DNA of 64,000 nt from Deltaproteobacteria bacterium (GCA_016186945.1 JACPKR010000013.1:30351-94350); one strand, 5' to 3'. Shown: positions 1-10,247, counted from the first letter of the stretch. The notes: generated from the sequence alone by a model not told the origin. Program-made: numbers and translations.

Positions 1-767
1 GCCAGCCTGTAGACCGCAAAAGCAAGAAAATTGAAGCGGGCCAGGAACTTTATAAAATATTTGATCGTTAGATAGCCACTTACAAAAGAAACCCCTACAC
101 CCAGATAAAAAGTCGGGCTATCGGCATAGGCAAACATATCCTTTGCACTAAGTAAGGCCGCCCCCAACATGGCGGGTGTCCCTAGAAGAAAAGAAAATTC
201 CACAGCATCCTTTTTTTTGAAACCGAGCAAGCGACCACCTATTATGGTCGCTCCGCTGCGGGATACGCCCGGTATCAGGGCACAAGCTTGCGCAAGTCCA
301 ATGAGAAGCCCGTCCCGCAACTTCAACTCACCCAGCGCTCTTTTGCGCGGAGCGCGTGTATCCGCAAGCCACAGAACAATCCCTACTCCCGCAAGGGGGA
401 CTAACGTGGATGTGGGGTTGTGGAAAAAATGCTCGATGAGATCCTTCCCAAAGAACCCGAAGAGGGCCGCAGGTACACTACCCCAGAGCAGACAAGGAAA
501 GAGGACGCTCGTGCTGAAGGAACGCTCTCCGTACCGGGCCTTCCTCCAAAAGCCGTTACCCAACTGCCACCAGTATGATCGAAAATAAAGAAGCACAGCT
601 CCGAAGGTTCCGACATGCAGAGAGACATTGAGTTCCAGCGGGAGTGCCTTTCCGGAAAAAAACCACGATGCGACAATCAAATGAGCAGAGCTTGAGACCG
701 GAAGAAACTCAGTAATCCCCTGTAGGGCGCCAAGAAATGCTGCGGTGAGAGAATCAAAGTGTTCCAT
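1..767 (-). CDS. uppP: undecaprenyl-diphosphate phosphatase UppP/BacA, 3' end cut by window
   Basis: Integral membrane enzyme that removes a phosphate from undecaprenyl diphosphate so the lipid carrier can be reused for peptidoglycan and O-antigen synthesis. About 255 codons are visible from the ATG at 765-767 to the window edge, where the C-terminus is lost. Both signature motifs are present: QGITEFLPVSSSAH at residues 16-29 (glutamate region) and PGVSRSGATI at about residues 164-173 (catalytic arginine region), separated by hydrophobic segments. The frame stays open throughout, so this is an edge truncation rather than a pseudogene. It diverges from the small ORF at 905. Family assignment is firm; the missing end is only inferred to be normal. 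Confidence 0.93.
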   Translation of the reverse strand, partial: MEHFDSLTAAFLGALQGITEFLPVSSSAHLIVASWFFSGKALPLELNVSLHVGTFGAVLLYFRSYWWQLGNGFWRKARYGERSFSTSVLFPCLLWGSVPAALFGFFGKDLIEHFFHNPTSTLVPLAGVGIVLWLADTRAPRKRALGELKLRDGLLIGLAQACALIPGVSRSGATIIGGRLLGFKKKDAVEFSFLLGTPAMLGAALLSAKDMFAYADSPTFYLGVGVSFVSGYLTIKYFIKFLARFNFLAFAVYRL

Positions 768-838
768 AGTTAACTCGCCTCGACTTTTTTCAGTTCCAAC
801 CTTACCATCTGGTGTGCAAGATATTCAATTTGGGGACA

Positions 839-894
839 AACTTTTTTTCAAAAAAGGTCCTCTCCACAAATTCTATTTCTCAAAGACTATAGAA
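839..894. repeat. 56 bp dispersed repeat, copy 1 (inverted mate at 51468-51523)
   Basis: The reverse complement of 839-894 matches 51468-51523 with 3 mismatches in 56 positions, including an uninterrupted 35 bp identity (839-873 against 51489-51523). The core contains a run CTTTTTTTCAAAAAAGG that could fold as an A/T hairpin. This copy sits between uppP and the small membrane ORF, ending about 10 bases before the latter's start. Confidence 0.85.
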
Positions 895-904
895 CGGAAT
901 GAAC

Positions 905-1165
905 ATGTCACAAATCAGTTCTGTAAAAGACCAGTTTGATTCCATTCGTCAGCGCTCCGCGGCTCAGGAAAATCAGATCCTTCGGGAGATCCGCATTGAA
1001 TCCTGGCAGAAGTCCGATGCGACGAAGGTTCTGATGGCCGAGCGGGTGATCGGCATCCTAGCACTCCCTGTATTGTTTCTGTGGGCCTTGATTCTCATGG
1101 CGCTTAGCATAGGTGTGGCCCTTTCCCTGGCTGTTTTTCAGTTATTCAACAAGTTGCTTCGGTAA
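905..1165 (+). CDS. small single-span membrane protein, unknown
   Basis: An 86-residue product: a charged N-terminal half (residues 1-45, possible helix rich in Q, R, E) followed by one long hydrophobic stretch at about residues 48-80 (AERVIGILALPVLFLWALIL onward) that should span the membrane. The ATG at 905 is preferred to the one at 899 because the only purine patch (CGGAA, 895-899) lies at a workable distance from it. The gene converges on ruvB and overlaps its last codons by about 20 bases. I recognise no family. It could be a chance ORF, but the hydrophobic segment has a natural membrane-helix composition. Confidence 0.5.
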   Translation: MSQISSVKDQFDSIRQRSAAQENQILREIRIESWQKSDATKVLMAERVIGILALPVLFLWALILMALSIGVALSLAVFQLFNKLLR

Positions 1166-2165
1166 TTCCCAAAGCTTGAGCAAGGGGTGTGAGGGAGCGA
1201 CCTCTCGGCCCTCTTTTTACGAAGCCTTTGTGGACGAGGTACGGCTCGTAGACTTCCTCTATGGTCGCTTTTTCCTCTCCTATTGTGGCTGCCAACGTGT
1301 CAATCCCCACAGGTCCCCCTTGGTACTTTTCTGCAATCGTTCTAAGTATGTCTCTATCAGTTCGATCGAGTCCGTGAGGGTCGATATCCAGTCGAGAGAG
1401 GGCGTAATTGACGATGTCTTCATCAATTACGGTTTTCCCTGCGACGTGAGCGAAGTCCCAGACCCTACGCAGCAGACGGTTGGCAATCCGCGGTGTACCA
1501 CGTGAGCGGCGTGCCATCTCGAAGGCCCCCTTCTGCTGCAGGGGAATGCCTAAAACTTCCGCACTTCGCATAAGGATTTCTCGCAAGGCTTCATCGTCAT
1601 AGTAGTCCAACCTTTCCTGAATTCCAAATCTACTGAGAAAGGGTCGAGACAGGCTGGACAGCTTAGTGGTAGCCCCGACTAGGGTGAAAGGTTTAAGGGG
1701 CATGCGAACGGAGCGTGCAGTCGGCCCTTGCCCAATCACGATATCAATGCAGAAATCTTCCATCGCCGAATAAAGGACTTCCTCAACCTGGATGTTGAGC
1801 CGGTGGATCTCGTCTACGAACAGCAGAGCGTTCTGCTCGATACCTGCCAACAATCCCGCTAAATCGCCAGGTTTTTCCACAGAGGGGCCGCTCATGTGGT
1901 AGAAAGGGACCTCCAGCTCTTTGGCTATAATGATGGCCAATGTTGTTTTCCCTAGCCCGGGGGGGCCGTGAAGGACGACATGGTCGAGAGGTTTTTTCCT
2001 TGCCCGCGCGGCACTCACGTAGATCCGTAGATTTTCCTTCACAAGGGTCTGACCGGGATAGTCGGCAAAACGTTGGGGACGCAGACCTTTCTCAACGTTT
2101 ACTGGTTCTTCACCTGCAATAGCGGAGGGATTTCCCAATCGCTCGATGATGATGCCAGGCTCCAT
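1146..2165 (-). CDS. ruvB: Holliday junction branch-migration ATPase RuvB
   Basis: AAA+ motor that, with RuvA, drives branch migration of Holliday junctions during recombinational repair. 339 residues, normal for the family. Walker A GPPGLGKTT lies near residues 67-75, Walker B FVDEIHRL near 115, sensor 1 at GATTKLSSLSRPFLSRFG, and the C-terminal winged helix ends with GPRGRSLTPLA. Preceded by ruvA with a 21-base gap; ruvC is not in the window. The last codons overlap the convergent small ORF ending at 1165. Confidence 0.97.
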   Translation of the reverse strand: MEPGIIIERLGNPSAIAGEEPVNVEKGLRPQRFADYPGQTLVKENLRIYVSAARARKKPLDHVVLHGPPGLGKTTLAIIIAKELEVPFYHMSGPSVEKPGDLAGLLAGIEQNALLFVDEIHRLNIQVEEVLYSAMEDFCIDIVIGQGPTARSVRMPLKPFTLVGATTKLSSLSRPFLSRFGIQERLDYYDDEALREILMRSAEVLGIPLQQKGAFEMARRSRGTPRIANRLLRRVWDFAHVAGKTVIDEDIVNYALSRLDIDPHGLDRTDRDILRTIAEKYQGGPVGIDTLAATIGEEKATIEEVYEPYLVHKGFVKRGPRGRSLTPLAQALGITEATC

Positions 2166-2186
2166 TTTATTGTCCTTGGCTTAGTG

Positions 2187-2864
2187 TCAAAAAATCTGCT
2201 CCAGGCTCCTTGCGGGTTCCTGAGCAGCCTCAGAGGGTTTGTGAATCAGTGTCAAGGCTCGTCTGATGAGGTCTTGAAACTGTTCTCCCTTGTAACCCCT
2301 AGCGAGGGTTTTGATAACGGGCAAAATGTCTTTTTGTTTGAAACCAAGGTTTTCCAGAGCTGAATAGAGGTCTTGAAAATCTTTGCGCTCCCTATTTGCA
2401 TGTGCCTGGTCGCTTGATCCTAGGTTTGGACTATCATCCGGCACCATCGCTTGCCCTGGCAGTTTGTCGATTTTGTTCTGCAGTTCGACCAGAATCTTCT
2501 CAGCGGTTCTATGCCCGATACCGGGAACAGTTTCCAGAAAATGTGTCTGACGTGTTTCGACAGCAGATTTCAACTGGGCAATGCTAAGGGTAGAAAGAAT
2601 GGCAAGAGCCACTTTCGGCCCCACTCCGCTTACATTGAGAAGGACTGAGAACGCCTGTCTATCTTCGAAAGTGGAGAAGCCGAAAAGTTTGATGGCATCC
2701 TCCCTCACCCGCGTATAGATCCAAAGGGAGCAGGGTTTTCCTTCTTCGGGAACTGCGCAAAGGGTGGGGAGGGGAAGGTCTACCCCATAGCCAACCCCTT
2801 GCACATTCAAAATGACCCCCGTAGGGAGTCGTCTTGTGACGATACCTTGGAGGAAGTCGATCAT
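2187..2864 (-). CDS. ruvA: Holliday junction DNA-binding protein RuvA
   Basis: Tetrameric junction-binding partner of RuvB. 225 residues, slightly longer than the ~200 usual because of an extended linker (about residues 135-165) before domain III. The OB-fold N-terminus ([12 protein letters not shown]) is followed by two helix-hairpin-helix motifs, [14 protein letters not shown] near residue 80 and [16 protein letters not shown] near 113. The C-terminal RuvB-contact domain includes LGFKQKDI. The start overlaps the metK stop by 4 bases, indicating translational coupling. Confidence 0.96.
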   Translation of the reverse strand: MIDFLQGIVTRRLPTGVILNVQGVGYGVDLPLPTLCAVPEEGKPCSLWIYTRVREDAIKLFGFSTFEDRQAFSVLLNVSGVGPKVALAILSTLSIAQLKSAVETRQTHFLETVPGIGHRTAEKILVELQNKIDKLPGQAMVPDDSPNLGSSDQAHANRERKDFQDLYSALENLGFKQKDILPVIKTLARGYKGEQFQDLIRRALTLIHKPSEAAQEPARSLEQIF

Positions 2865-4015
2865 ATTCCCATCTTCAATGCTTCAGTTTTGTCAATTTTT
2901 TCCCACGGGAATTCAGAACGTCCAAAATGCCCGTAAGATGCCGTTCGGAAATAGAGCGGACGAAGTAGATCGAGATGGTCGATGATTCCCTTGGGCTTAA
3001 GAAGGAAGGTATCTTTCACCAGGCGGGCGAGTTGATCCTTCGAATAGCGAGAGGTCCCATAGCAATCAACATAAACACTGACCGGCTCAGCATAGCCGAT
3101 TGCATAGGCGATCTGAACCAGGCATCGTTTCGCGAGACCAGCTGCAACGACGTTTTTCGCTACGTAACGTGCCATGTAGGCCCCGGACCGATCCACCTTG
3201 GATGGGTCCTTGCCGGAGAAGGCTCCTCCTCCATGTGCTCCATGGCCGCCGTAGGTGTCTACGATAATCTTGCGTCCGGTTAGGCCGGCATCTCCTACGG
3301 GTCCCCCAATGACAAAGCGTCCTGTGGGGTTGATCATGAAGCGTGTGTTGCGGAGAAGTTCGGAGGGGATAGTCTTACGAATACACTCCTCGACAACAAA
3401 TTCTTTAATCTCGCTATGAGTCACATCGGGAGAATGTTGGGTGGAAATCACGACAGTATCAATACGACTGAGTTTGTTGTCCTTATATTCAGCAGTAATT
3501 TGACTTTTCGCGTCGGGTCGAAGCCAGGGGACGCGACGTTCACGCCTAAGGCTTGCCAGTTCTTGTAAAACCCGGTGAGCAAAACTAATCGTAGCAGGCA
3601 TGTACTCTTCGGTTTCATCGCAAGCGTAACCGAACATCATACCTTGGTCGCCCGCACCTTGCTCTTTCGAAGCCCCCTCGTCGACCCCTTGCGCAATATC
3701 GGGAGATTGTCTGTTAACGGACTGGATAACCCCACAGCTCTGGTAATCGAAGCCAAGGTCGCACGTATCGTAGCCGATCTTCTTTATGACCTCACGAGCA
3801 AGTTCTGCGTAATCTACACTAGCCTGAGACGTAATCTCGCCAGCGACAAATACGATGCCGCCTTTCACAAGAGTTTCACAAGCAACGCGCGAATGTTTAT
3901 CTTTTTCCAGAAGGCTGTCTAATATCTTATCACTGATTTGATCTGCTATTTTGTCGGGGTGTCCCTCACTGACTGACTCTGATGTGAAGAGATAAGTCGA
4001 TCCATCCGCTTTCAT
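2861..4015 (-). CDS. metK: S-adenosylmethionine synthetase
   Basis: Makes S-adenosylmethionine from methionine and ATP in the cytoplasm. 384 residues, full length. N-terminal [20 protein letters not shown], the central [12 protein letters not shown] and the P-loop-like [16 protein letters not shown] are all intact, with the catalytic His, Asp and Lys positions in these motifs. It stands between truB and ruvA in a run of same-strand genes: 36 bases after truB in genome order, overlapping ruvA by 4. Confidence 0.98.
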   Translation of the reverse strand: MKADGSTYLFTSESVSEGHPDKIADQISDKILDSLLEKDKHSRVACETLVKGGIVFVAGEITSQASVDYAELAREVIKKIGYDTCDLGFDYQSCGVIQSVNRQSPDIAQGVDEGASKEQGAGDQGMMFGYACDETEEYMPATISFAHRVLQELASLRRERRVPWLRPDAKSQITAEYKDNKLSRIDTVVISTQHSPDVTHSEIKEFVVEECIRKTIPSELLRNTRFMINPTGRFVIGGPVGDAGLTGRKIIVDTYGGHGAHGGGAFSGKDPSKVDRSGAYMARYVAKNVVAAGLAKRCLVQIAYAIGYAEPVSVYVDCYGTSRYSKDQLARLVKDTFLLKPKGIIDHLDLLRPLYFRTASYGHFGRSEFPWEKIDKTEALKMGI

Positions 4016-4051
4016 TCAACGCTCCTTTTTTTTTCCGTACCCTAATCGCCG

Positions 4052-4816
4052 TCAGTTCCGCCAACCTGCGTGGCGAGTCATGCGCGGCCCGTCAGGGAAT
4101 TTTTCGATGGGAATTATATATTGACTTATATCTTGCTCATTTTGGAGAAGCTTTTCAATTGTTTCCCAAGGCGCTGCGTTCTCGATAGATATTCCTGCGG
4201 CTTGGGTGCGTTCCAGCTCAATCACTGTACCGTGATAACCAAGCTGTGCAGCCATATCCTTAGCCAGGACTCGCACATAGGTTCCCCTGGAGCAAGTCAC
4301 TTCCACCTCAGCCCAGTCACTTCCGCCCCCTAAAATGCGCAGATCGAAAACTTGAACCTTTCTCGCTTTTTCCTCCAGGGGGACGTGCACACCCTTTCGA
4401 GCATAGTAGTAAAGAGGTTTACCTTTGTGTTTTACAGCGGAATACAGAGGAGGAATTTGTGTAATTTCGCCCAGAAATGTTTTTCCAATGTCGCTCATGC
4501 GGGCCAAGTCTACAGACACATTGTCTTGCTGTTCCAGGTTCTGTCCACAGATGTCGAGCGTATCCGTAAGGAGGCCGAAGCGGATTTTGAATCGGTAACG
4601 TTTAGGTAGATCGAGTAACGGGTCTTGAAACTTCGTAGCCTTCCCTAAGAGGATCGGGAGAACCCCGGTTGCAAGGGGGTCCAGAGTCCCTACATGCCCC
4701 ATTTTAAGTTTCCCGAAGGCTCGCTTGAGGTTGCGGGATACGTCTTTGGAAATCATCATGGCAGGTTTATTGATAGCAATCATGCCGCTCGGGTAAACCA
4801 TCATTCGAATGTTCAT
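4052..4816 (-). CDS. truB: tRNA pseudouridine-55 synthase TruB
   Basis: Converts U55 to pseudouridine in the T-loop of tRNAs. 254 residues, shorter than E. coli TruB (314) and probably lacking most of the C-terminal PUA-like domain. The catalytic aspartate is in GHVGTLDPLATGVLPI near residue 45; the YRFKIRFGLLTDTLD and CSRGTYVRVLAKDMA motifs follow. The ATG overlaps the rbfA stop by 4 bases, as in the common nusA-infB-rbfA-truB transcription unit. Confidence 0.95.
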   Translation of the reverse strand: MNIRMMVYPSGMIAINKPAMMISKDVSRNLKRAFGKLKMGHVGTLDPLATGVLPILLGKATKFQDPLLDLPKRYRFKIRFGLLTDTLDICGQNLEQQDNVSVDLARMSDIGKTFLGEITQIPPLYSAVKHKGKPLYYYARKGVHVPLEEKARKVQVFDLRILGGGSDWAEVEVTCSRGTYVRVLAKDMAAQLGYHGTVIELERTQAAGISIENAAPWETIEKLLQNEQDISQYIIPIEKFPDGPRMTRHAGWRN

Positions 4817-5163
4817 TCCTTGGAATTGATCGTGGCAATCAGGTGCTCAATCCGAGCGCCTTTTTCGATGCTTTCATCATAAAAAAAGCGGAGTTCAGGC
4901 ACGCGCCGCAGGTCGACAGCATCGCCCACCATGCGCCGGAAAAGGCCCCGGCAACCCTCCAGACCTTTTTTCGCCTCTTCCTTGCTAGTCTTTTCGTCAA
5001 AGATACGAAAATAGACCGTGGCCAATTGAAGATCCCCGCTGAGGCGAACTTGAGTAATGACAACTTCCCTCACTCGCGGGTCGTTCAATGTCTGGGTAAT
5101 GCAATTGGCGATAATATCACGAATGGCATCTGCTAATCTAACTTGTCGTTTTTTTCGTAACAC
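4813..5163 (-). CDS. rbfA: ribosome-binding factor A
   Basis: Small KH-fold protein that helps 30S maturation and 16S 5'-end processing. 116 residues with the family start RKKRQVRLADAIRDIIA and the central VVITQVRLSGDLQLATVYF. The C-terminal RRVPELRFFYDESIEKGARI holds the conserved VPEL.F..D.S...G pattern. It begins one base before the infB stop ends, so infB, rbfA and truB are effectively contiguous. Confidence 0.95.
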   Translation of the reverse strand: MLRKKRQVRLADAIRDIIANCITQTLNDPRVREVVITQVRLSGDLQLATVYFRIFDEKTSKEEAKKGLEGCRGLFRRMVGDAVDLRRVPELRFFYDESIEKGARIEHLIATINSKE

Positions 5164-7797
5164 CTATACATCCAACACTGGGGGGGATTCTTCGATTTGG
5201 TAAGCTTCCAAAACATCACCAATCTTGACCTCATTAAAGCCGTCAATGGAAATACCGCACTCATAACCAAGGGGGACTTCCTTTACATCATCTTTGAAGC
5301 GTCTGAGCGATGCAATTTTGCCGATATAGATGACCTCTGCATTTCGGATCACGCGCAGGAACGCATTTCGCGTAATCTTCCCGTCGGTAACGGACGAGCC
5401 TGCGACGACCCCGACTCTGGGGACACTTATCGTGTTGCGAACTTCCGCATGACCTTGGACGACTTCATTCTTAACCGGCGGCAATTTGCTTACCATCAGG
5501 CTTCTTACAGCTTCGATAACGTCGTAGATGATCGAGAAGGGCTTAATGACAACCCCCCGTTCTCCGGCCTGTATGGAAAGGGCTCGAGAGATTTTCACAT
5601 TGAAGGTCAGAATGGCTGACTTGCTGGTTTCTGCAAGGCTGAGATCGGAATCCGTAAGATCCCCTACACCTTGAGTCAGAACTTTCGTCCTTACTTTTGC
5701 AGAGTGAATGTTTTCGATCGCCTGTGCGATGGCTTCCGCAGAACCTTGCGTATCGGCCTTGAGGACAAGCGATAACTCAGGGATTTCATTTGCCTGAGCC
5801 ACGCTTAGCAATTCATCGAGGGTTGCTGCGCTTTTCCCGAGTTGTTTTCCTTCGAGTTCGCGAGCTTCTCTGAAGGCCACAGCTTCACGTGCGCTCTTCT
5901 CATCTTTCGCAACGTTGATGGAATCGCCCGCCATGGGAATATCCGTCAAACCTGTGATTTCGACAGGAATGGATGCAGACGCTTCCTTAACTGCTTTGCC
6001 GTTATGGTCTCTCATCCCACGAACACGGCCAAACACTTTTCCTGCGACAATAAACTGCCCTATGCTCAAAGTTCCCTGGGTCACCATGATTGTTGCGACT
6101 GCCCCAAGCCCTTTGTCGAGGTGGGCTTCCAAAACAATCCCGCTCGCCCTTCCTTCTGTTCTTGCGGTCAGTTCAAGCATCTCCGATTGGATCTGAATGG
6201 CTTCCAGAAGTTCGTCAATACCGATCCGTTGTTTAGCCGACACCTTCACACATTGGATGTCCCCACCCCAGCCCTCGGTCTGCACCCCTTGTTCGGAAAG
6301 TTCGGTAAAGATGCGATCGAAGTTAGGGTTAGGTTTATCAATCTTATTAATGGCAACGATGATGGGGACTCCCGCATCCCTCGCGTGCTGTATGGCTTCC
6401 CTCGTTTGGGGCATGACCCCATCGTCAGCAGCCACAACCAAGATCACAATATCGGTCAGCCGCGCTCCCCGTGCTCTCATGGCGCTGAATGCTTCATGAC
6501 CGGGGGTGTCAAGGAAAGCGATCTTGAATCCGTTGTGATCAACCGTGTAAGCGCCAATGTGTTGGGTAATCCCTCCCACTTCGCCATTTGCTACATCGGA
6601 TTTTCGAATGGCGTCAAGAATCGTAGTTTTACCGTGGTCGACGTGTCCCATGACTGTAACAATCGGCGGCCGTGTAATCTGCTCAAACTTCTCAGCCTCT
6701 TCCAGATTAAGGACGTCGTCCAGTGTTTTGATCGTCTGTTTGCACTCGTAATGATATTCGGTCGCAATTAGAGAAGCGGTGTCAAAATCCACGTTTTGAT
6801 TTGCTGTGACCATAACGCCTTGGTCCATCAGCTTTTTAATGATCTCACCGACTTTAACATGCAGTTGCTTGGCAAGTTCTGCCACCTGGATGGTCGGCGC
6901 ATTCATTTTCACAACACGGTAGGAGGCTCGTGGTGTCGTGATCTGTGTAGATCGTAGATCCTTACGACGTTTTATATCTCTCTTTTTTTGAGAAAGTGTG
7001 GGTGTGTAAACGGTTCTACGCCGTGCAGCTGGGGTGACTACCTCCTCAACGTCCTCATCACTAACTTGTGCAAGAAGGTCGCGTGTAGAAACGGAGCGGC
7101 GCTTAGGAACGGCATGCTTGATGCGTTTCCCTTCTTCGTCTTCTTCTGTACGTGCTCGGGTTTCTTTCTTTTTTTCCCGCACTCCTTCGCCTCGGGCTTC
7201 CAAAGAATCGGAGTCAACAAGCTCGGGGGTACGTGCCTGTGCTGGGCCCTGCTCTCGTTGTTTTGTCCTTAATTTTCTCTCTTCTTTCTTTTTCTGAAGG
7301 GCAGCTTCTTCTTCCGGTGTAGCCCGACGAATGATAGTTGCGCCCACAAAAGATTTTCTTTTTGCAGCTAGAATATCGTCACCCTTTTCCTCTGCCTTTG
7401 CCTCATGTGCCTTTTCGGCGGATTTCGCCTCCTCACTTGGGGCGACTTCAGCTGGGGCAGAAGCGATTTCCACGGCGTCCCCTGCTTCTACCTCTTCTTC
7501 TTCTTGAAGAGTAGGGGGAATTTCAGTGGCGATCTCGGATTCCGCTGTCTCAGCCGCTTCTTCTGTCTCTTGTGATATTTCTTCCGCGGTTTCTTCTTCG
7601 CTCACTTTTTTGCGGCGTCGTACGACAATCTTGGGCTTGGCAGCAGCAAGCGCCCCTCGCACCTTGTCGATCTGGGTGGGTGACAAAGTGCTCTGATGGC
7701 TCCCCACATCTATCTTGAGAGCTTTCAATTTTGCCAAGAGATCCTTGCTTTCAACTCCAAGGTCACGAGCAAGTTCGTAAACACGAATTTTAGCCAT
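5164..7797 (-). CDS. infB: translation initiation factor IF-2
   Basis: GTPase that places initiator tRNA on the 30S subunit. 877 residues. An IF2_N domain at 1-55 ([15 protein letters not shown]) is followed by a long charged Ala/Glu-rich linker (about 60-290). A second IF2_N-like module sits near 300-350 ([20 protein letters not shown]). The G domain starts near residue 380 with G1 [10 protein letters not shown]3 [16 protein letters not shown] and G4 NKIDKP. Domains II, III and the initiator-tRNA-binding C-terminus complete the protein. Lies 45 bases after nusA. Confidence 0.97.
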   Translation of the reverse strand: MAKIRVYELARDLGVESKDLLAKLKALKIDVGSHQSTLSPTQIDKVRGALAAAKPKIVVRRRKKVSEEETAEEISQETEEAAETAESEIATEIPPTLQEEEEVEAGDAVEIASAPAEVAPSEEAKSAEKAHEAKAEEKGDDILAAKRKSFVGATIIRRATPEEEAALQKKKEERKLRTKQREQGPAQARTPELVDSDSLEARGEGVREKKKETRARTEEDEEGKRIKHAVPKRRSVSTRDLLAQVSDEDVEEVVTPAARRRTVYTPTLSQKKRDIKRRKDLRSTQITTPRASYRVVKMNAPTIQVAELAKQLHVKVGEIIKKLMDQGVMVTANQNVDFDTASLIATEYHYECKQTIKTLDDVLNLEEAEKFEQITRPPIVTVMGHVDHGKTTILDAIRKSDVANGEVGGITQHIGAYTVDHNGFKIAFLDTPGHEAFSAMRARGARLTDIVILVVAADDGVMPQTREAIQHARDAGVPIIVAINKIDKPNPNFDRIFTELSEQGVQTEGWGGDIQCVKVSAKQRIGIDELLEAIQIQSEMLELTARTEGRASGIVLEAHLDKGLGAVATIMVTQGTLSIGQFIVAGKVFGRVRGMRDHNGKAVKEASASIPVEITGLTDIPMAGDSINVAKDEKSAREAVAFREARELEGKQLGKSAATLDELLSVAQANEIPELSLVLKADTQGSAEAIAQAIENIHSAKVRTKVLTQGVGDLTDSDLSLAETSKSAILTFNVKISRALSIQAGERGVVIKPFSIIYDVIEAVRSLMVSKLPPVKNEVVQGHAEVRNTISVPRVGVVAGSSVTDGKITRNAFLRVIRNAEVIYIGKIASLRRFKDDVKEVPLGYECGISIDGFNEVKIGDVLEAYQIEESPPVLDV

Positions 7798-7842
7798 TTA
7801 GCTATCCTTATTTGGGCCAACTAAGAGTGGGCTTATGTATCT

Positions 7843-9435
7843 TTATTCGTTGTTGGCTTCCGATTTGCCCGTCTGTTGAAGGTAGCGATCCGCAGCAATT
7901 TGAACGGTTCTGGCGATACCGATAGAAATATCAGCCTTCTGAGCAACCTCTTCTGCCGAGTCTGCTATGATATCACCTATAGTTCCATAGCCTGCATCAG
8001 CCAGGGCATGAGCTGTCGCCTCACCTACCCCACTCAATCGCATGAATATCTCTATACGGCTATTTCTCTCTTTGTCTACCTTCTCTTTTTCAGCATTGAT
8101 CGTCGGCGCAGCAGCAGCATCTTTTGCTGCGTATTCTGTTGTATCCACAATGCCACCGATTTCCAATTCCTTAGCTTTATCGGCCGCAGCCTGAATGATT
8201 CTCTCAGCCGCATCCAGTTCCAGATTTAGCAAACGGCAAAGAGATCGTGGGTTGACCGCTGCAAGCTCTGCCGGTGTTTTAATCCCCTCATGGACCAAAA
8301 TACCTGCGTGCATGTCACCCAACCCTTTGATGGATGCCAGAATAAGCTTAACCCCAGCTAGCTGCTCCTCAAGTTTCACTTCGCTCTTGATGTCCAAACG
8401 CCAACCCGTTAATTGAGCCGCAAGACGGACGTTTTGTCCTTTTTTCCCAATTGCCAGGGATAGTTGATCTTCCGCTACGATTACTTCCATAGCATGACGA
8501 TCTTCATCCACGATGACTTTGCTCACAACGGCCGGAGCGAGCGCATTGCAGACAAGCTTGGCTGGGTCCTTATCCCATGAAACGATATCGATCTTTTCAC
8601 CGTTTAATTCCTGCACAACAGCCTGCACACGAGCGCCCTTCATACCAACGCAAGCCCCGACGGGATCTACGGACGAATCTTTTGAGTACACGGCTATTTT
8701 CGAACGTGAGCCCGGGTCTCGTGCTGCAGTTTCAATAGTAACAATGCCGTCATAGATTTCTGTAACATGTTGTTCAAAGAGGGACATAAGAAAGCCTGGA
8801 TTCGCGCGGGACATGACAATCTGAGGGCCTCGGGAGGCTCTCTTGATTTCCACAACGTAAGCCTGAACTCGATCCTTGATGCGGAACTTCTCCCCCGGCA
8901 CCTGCTCGCGGTAAGGGATGACAGCCTCCGTTCGGCCCAAGTCGATGATAATGTCGTTGCGTTCAAATCTGCGAACGTGGCCGCTAAGGATTTCACCGAC
9001 TCGTTCTTTATATTCGTTGTAAATCTGGGCTCGCTCAGCGTCTCTAACTTTCTGAACAATGATTTGCTTGGCAGCCTGTGCCGCAATCCGACCAAATCGT
9101 GAAGTGTCAATTTTCAATCCGAGCGAATCGCCTAATTCGATATCGGGGTCAAGCGTCTTGGCCTCCTTGACCCCTACGTTTACATCTTTTTGGTCTTCGG
9201 AATATTCTTCGTCATCAACCACCGTACGAAATTGAAACAATTCAATCTCGTCCAGTTCCTCATTATAGTGAGCTTCCAGATCAGCGTTTAAACCATAATC
9301 TCGGCGTGCAGCATGTAGGATCGCCTGCTCCAAAGCATCTACGATGATCAATTTATCCAAATTCTTATCGCGGCTAACGGAAGAGATAACCCCGGAAAGA
9401 TTGCTGGGCTCCCCGCTTTCTCCAAACAAGGACAT
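7843..9435 (-). CDS. nusA: transcription termination/antitermination factor NusA
   Basis: RNA-polymerase-associated factor for pausing, termination and antitermination. 530 residues: N-terminal polymerase-binding domain (about 1-135), S1 domain (VGEILSGHVRRFERNDIIID, about 145-215), two KH domains (VGACVGMKGARVQAVVQEL and LAIGKKGQNVRLAAQLTGW), and two C-terminal helix-hairpin-helix repeats (IKGLGDMHAGILVHEG and LSGVGEATAHALADAGYG). rimP, which often precedes nusA, is not upstream; that interval is 245 bases and holds a palindromic repeat. Confidence 0.97.
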   Translation of the reverse strand: MSLFGESGEPSNLSGVISSVSRDKNLDKLIIVDALEQAILHAARRDYGLNADLEAHYNEELDEIELFQFRTVVDDEEYSEDQKDVNVGVKEAKTLDPDIELGDSLGLKIDTSRFGRIAAQAAKQIIVQKVRDAERAQIYNEYKERVGEILSGHVRRFERNDIIIDLGRTEAVIPYREQVPGEKFRIKDRVQAYVVEIKRASRGPQIVMSRANPGFLMSLFEQHVTEIYDGIVTIETAARDPGSRSKIAVYSKDSSVDPVGACVGMKGARVQAVVQELNGEKIDIVSWDKDPAKLVCNALAPAVVSKVIVDEDRHAMEVIVAEDQLSLAIGKKGQNVRLAAQLTGWRLDIKSEVKLEEQLAGVKLILASIKGLGDMHAGILVHEGIKTPAELAAVNPRSLCRLLNLELDAAERIIQAAADKAKELEIGGIVDTTEYAAKDAAAAPTINAEKEKVDKERNSRIEIFMRLSGVGEATAHALADAGYGTIGDIIADSAEEVAQKADISIGIARTVQIAADRYLQQTGKSEANNE

Positions 9436-9611
9436 TCGTGTTTCCTTTTACTTAGTGCTTGCGTCACCTGAGCTTCTTACCCTGCAGGCAGTCAAAATAC
9501 AAATCCTTTTGGAAGGGATACACTCGACTGGGCTAGAAACATTCAGGAAATGATTTCAAGACTCGAGAACCATTAAGTTACCATGAGCTTAGGGGTTATA
9601 CAAGATTTGTA

Positions 9612-9668
9612 GCAAGGAGGTGGTTTGGAGGAAACTGCGCAGCTGGTTCCTCCAAACCACCTCCTTGC
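9612..9668. repeat. dispersed palindromic element, copy A (both arms intact)
   Basis: 57 bases: two perfectly complementary 22-base arms (9612-9633 and 9647-9668) around a 13-base centre, ACTGCGCAGCTGG. The left arm starts GCAAGGAGGTGGTTTGGAGG. It is the most symmetrical of six copies in this window, and lies between nusA and the lipoprotein gene, outside any convincing coding frame. A transcript would fold into a very stable hairpin. I do not recognise the family. Confidence 0.95.
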
Positions 9669-9680
9669 CCCGAGCGCTTT

Positions 9681-10085
9681 TCACATGACTACGTTTTTAA
9701 TAGCATGAGCACGCACATAGGGGATTCCCTTTTTCCCTCTTTCAACCATTCCAAGAATTTTCACGCGTAAGTTTCTGTTTTCCTTGACGGTAAAGCCCTG
9801 AAGCCCAGTCAAGATGACAAGCATCCTTGCCGACTCGTCGCTGACAACAACATAGGTCAGATATTTACCAACATCGACAATTTCACCCTCGATGACGACC
9901 TGACGACCGACCATAGGCGTGTTGTCGAGATGGATCTGCTTGATGGAAACTTCCTCAGGTTCGGAAAAAACCGTAGCGCCTAACGACTGGAAGCTCTTGT
10001 TATCAATATCGTGTGCAAAATCAACAAGAGAATAGTTGCAGCTTTGCAGAAGGAAACTCAAGAATAAGGGCAGAAAAACCTTCAT
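9681..10085 (-). CDS. predicted lipoprotein with OB-fold-like domain, unknown function
   Basis: 134 residues. The start at 10085 is chosen because GGAG lies 6 bases upstream and gives a clean lipoprotein signal: MKVFLPLFLSFLLQSC, with the lipobox cysteine at about residue 16. The mature part (VGRQVVIEGEIVDVGKYLTYVVVSD, then NLRVKILGMVERGKKGIPYVRA) has the strand spacing of a small OB-fold nucleic-acid or ligand-binding domain of the kind seen in exported stress proteins. It lies downstream of rplQ on the same strand. The fold is inferred; the export signal is seen. Confidence 0.7.
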   Translation of the reverse strand: MKVFLPLFLSFLLQSCNYSLVDFAHDIDNKSFQSLGATVFSEPEEVSIKQIHLDNTPMVGRQVVIEGEIVDVGKYLTYVVVSDESARMLVILTGLQGFTVKENRNLRVKILGMVERGKKGIPYVRAHAIKNVVM

Positions 10086-10170
10086 GACGACTCCGCAATG
10101 GACTTCCATTGCCTAATTTTACTCTATAGTATTCAAGACAATCAATTTTGGGAAAAACTTTTTCGAGTCT

Positions 10171-10200
10171 GTCATCCCGCGGCTTGACCGCGGGATCCAA
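10171..10200. repeat. GC-rich palindromic repeat downstream of rplQ
   Basis: Perfect 9-base arms ATCCCGCGG and CCGCGGGAT around a 5-base loop (10174-10196). Extragenic repeats of this type, readable as a VLDPAVKPRDD-like peptide, are widespread in bacterial genomes. On the minus strand the hairpin lies about 50 bases after the rplQ stop and is followed by GAAAAAGTTTTT, so it could also act as a weak terminator for the ribosomal operon. Confidence 0.8.
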
Positions 10201-10247
10201 CACAAAAAGCTGAGTTGCCAAAACCAGCTTTTGCCCTTTCTCTGGCA

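Noticed and set aside
5842..6771. 309-residue plus-strand frame inside infB
   Set aside because: Antisense shadow of the conserved IF-2 GTPase domain.
9436..9611. Possible rimP upstream of nusA
   Set aside because: The interval is too short and no frame resembles RimP.
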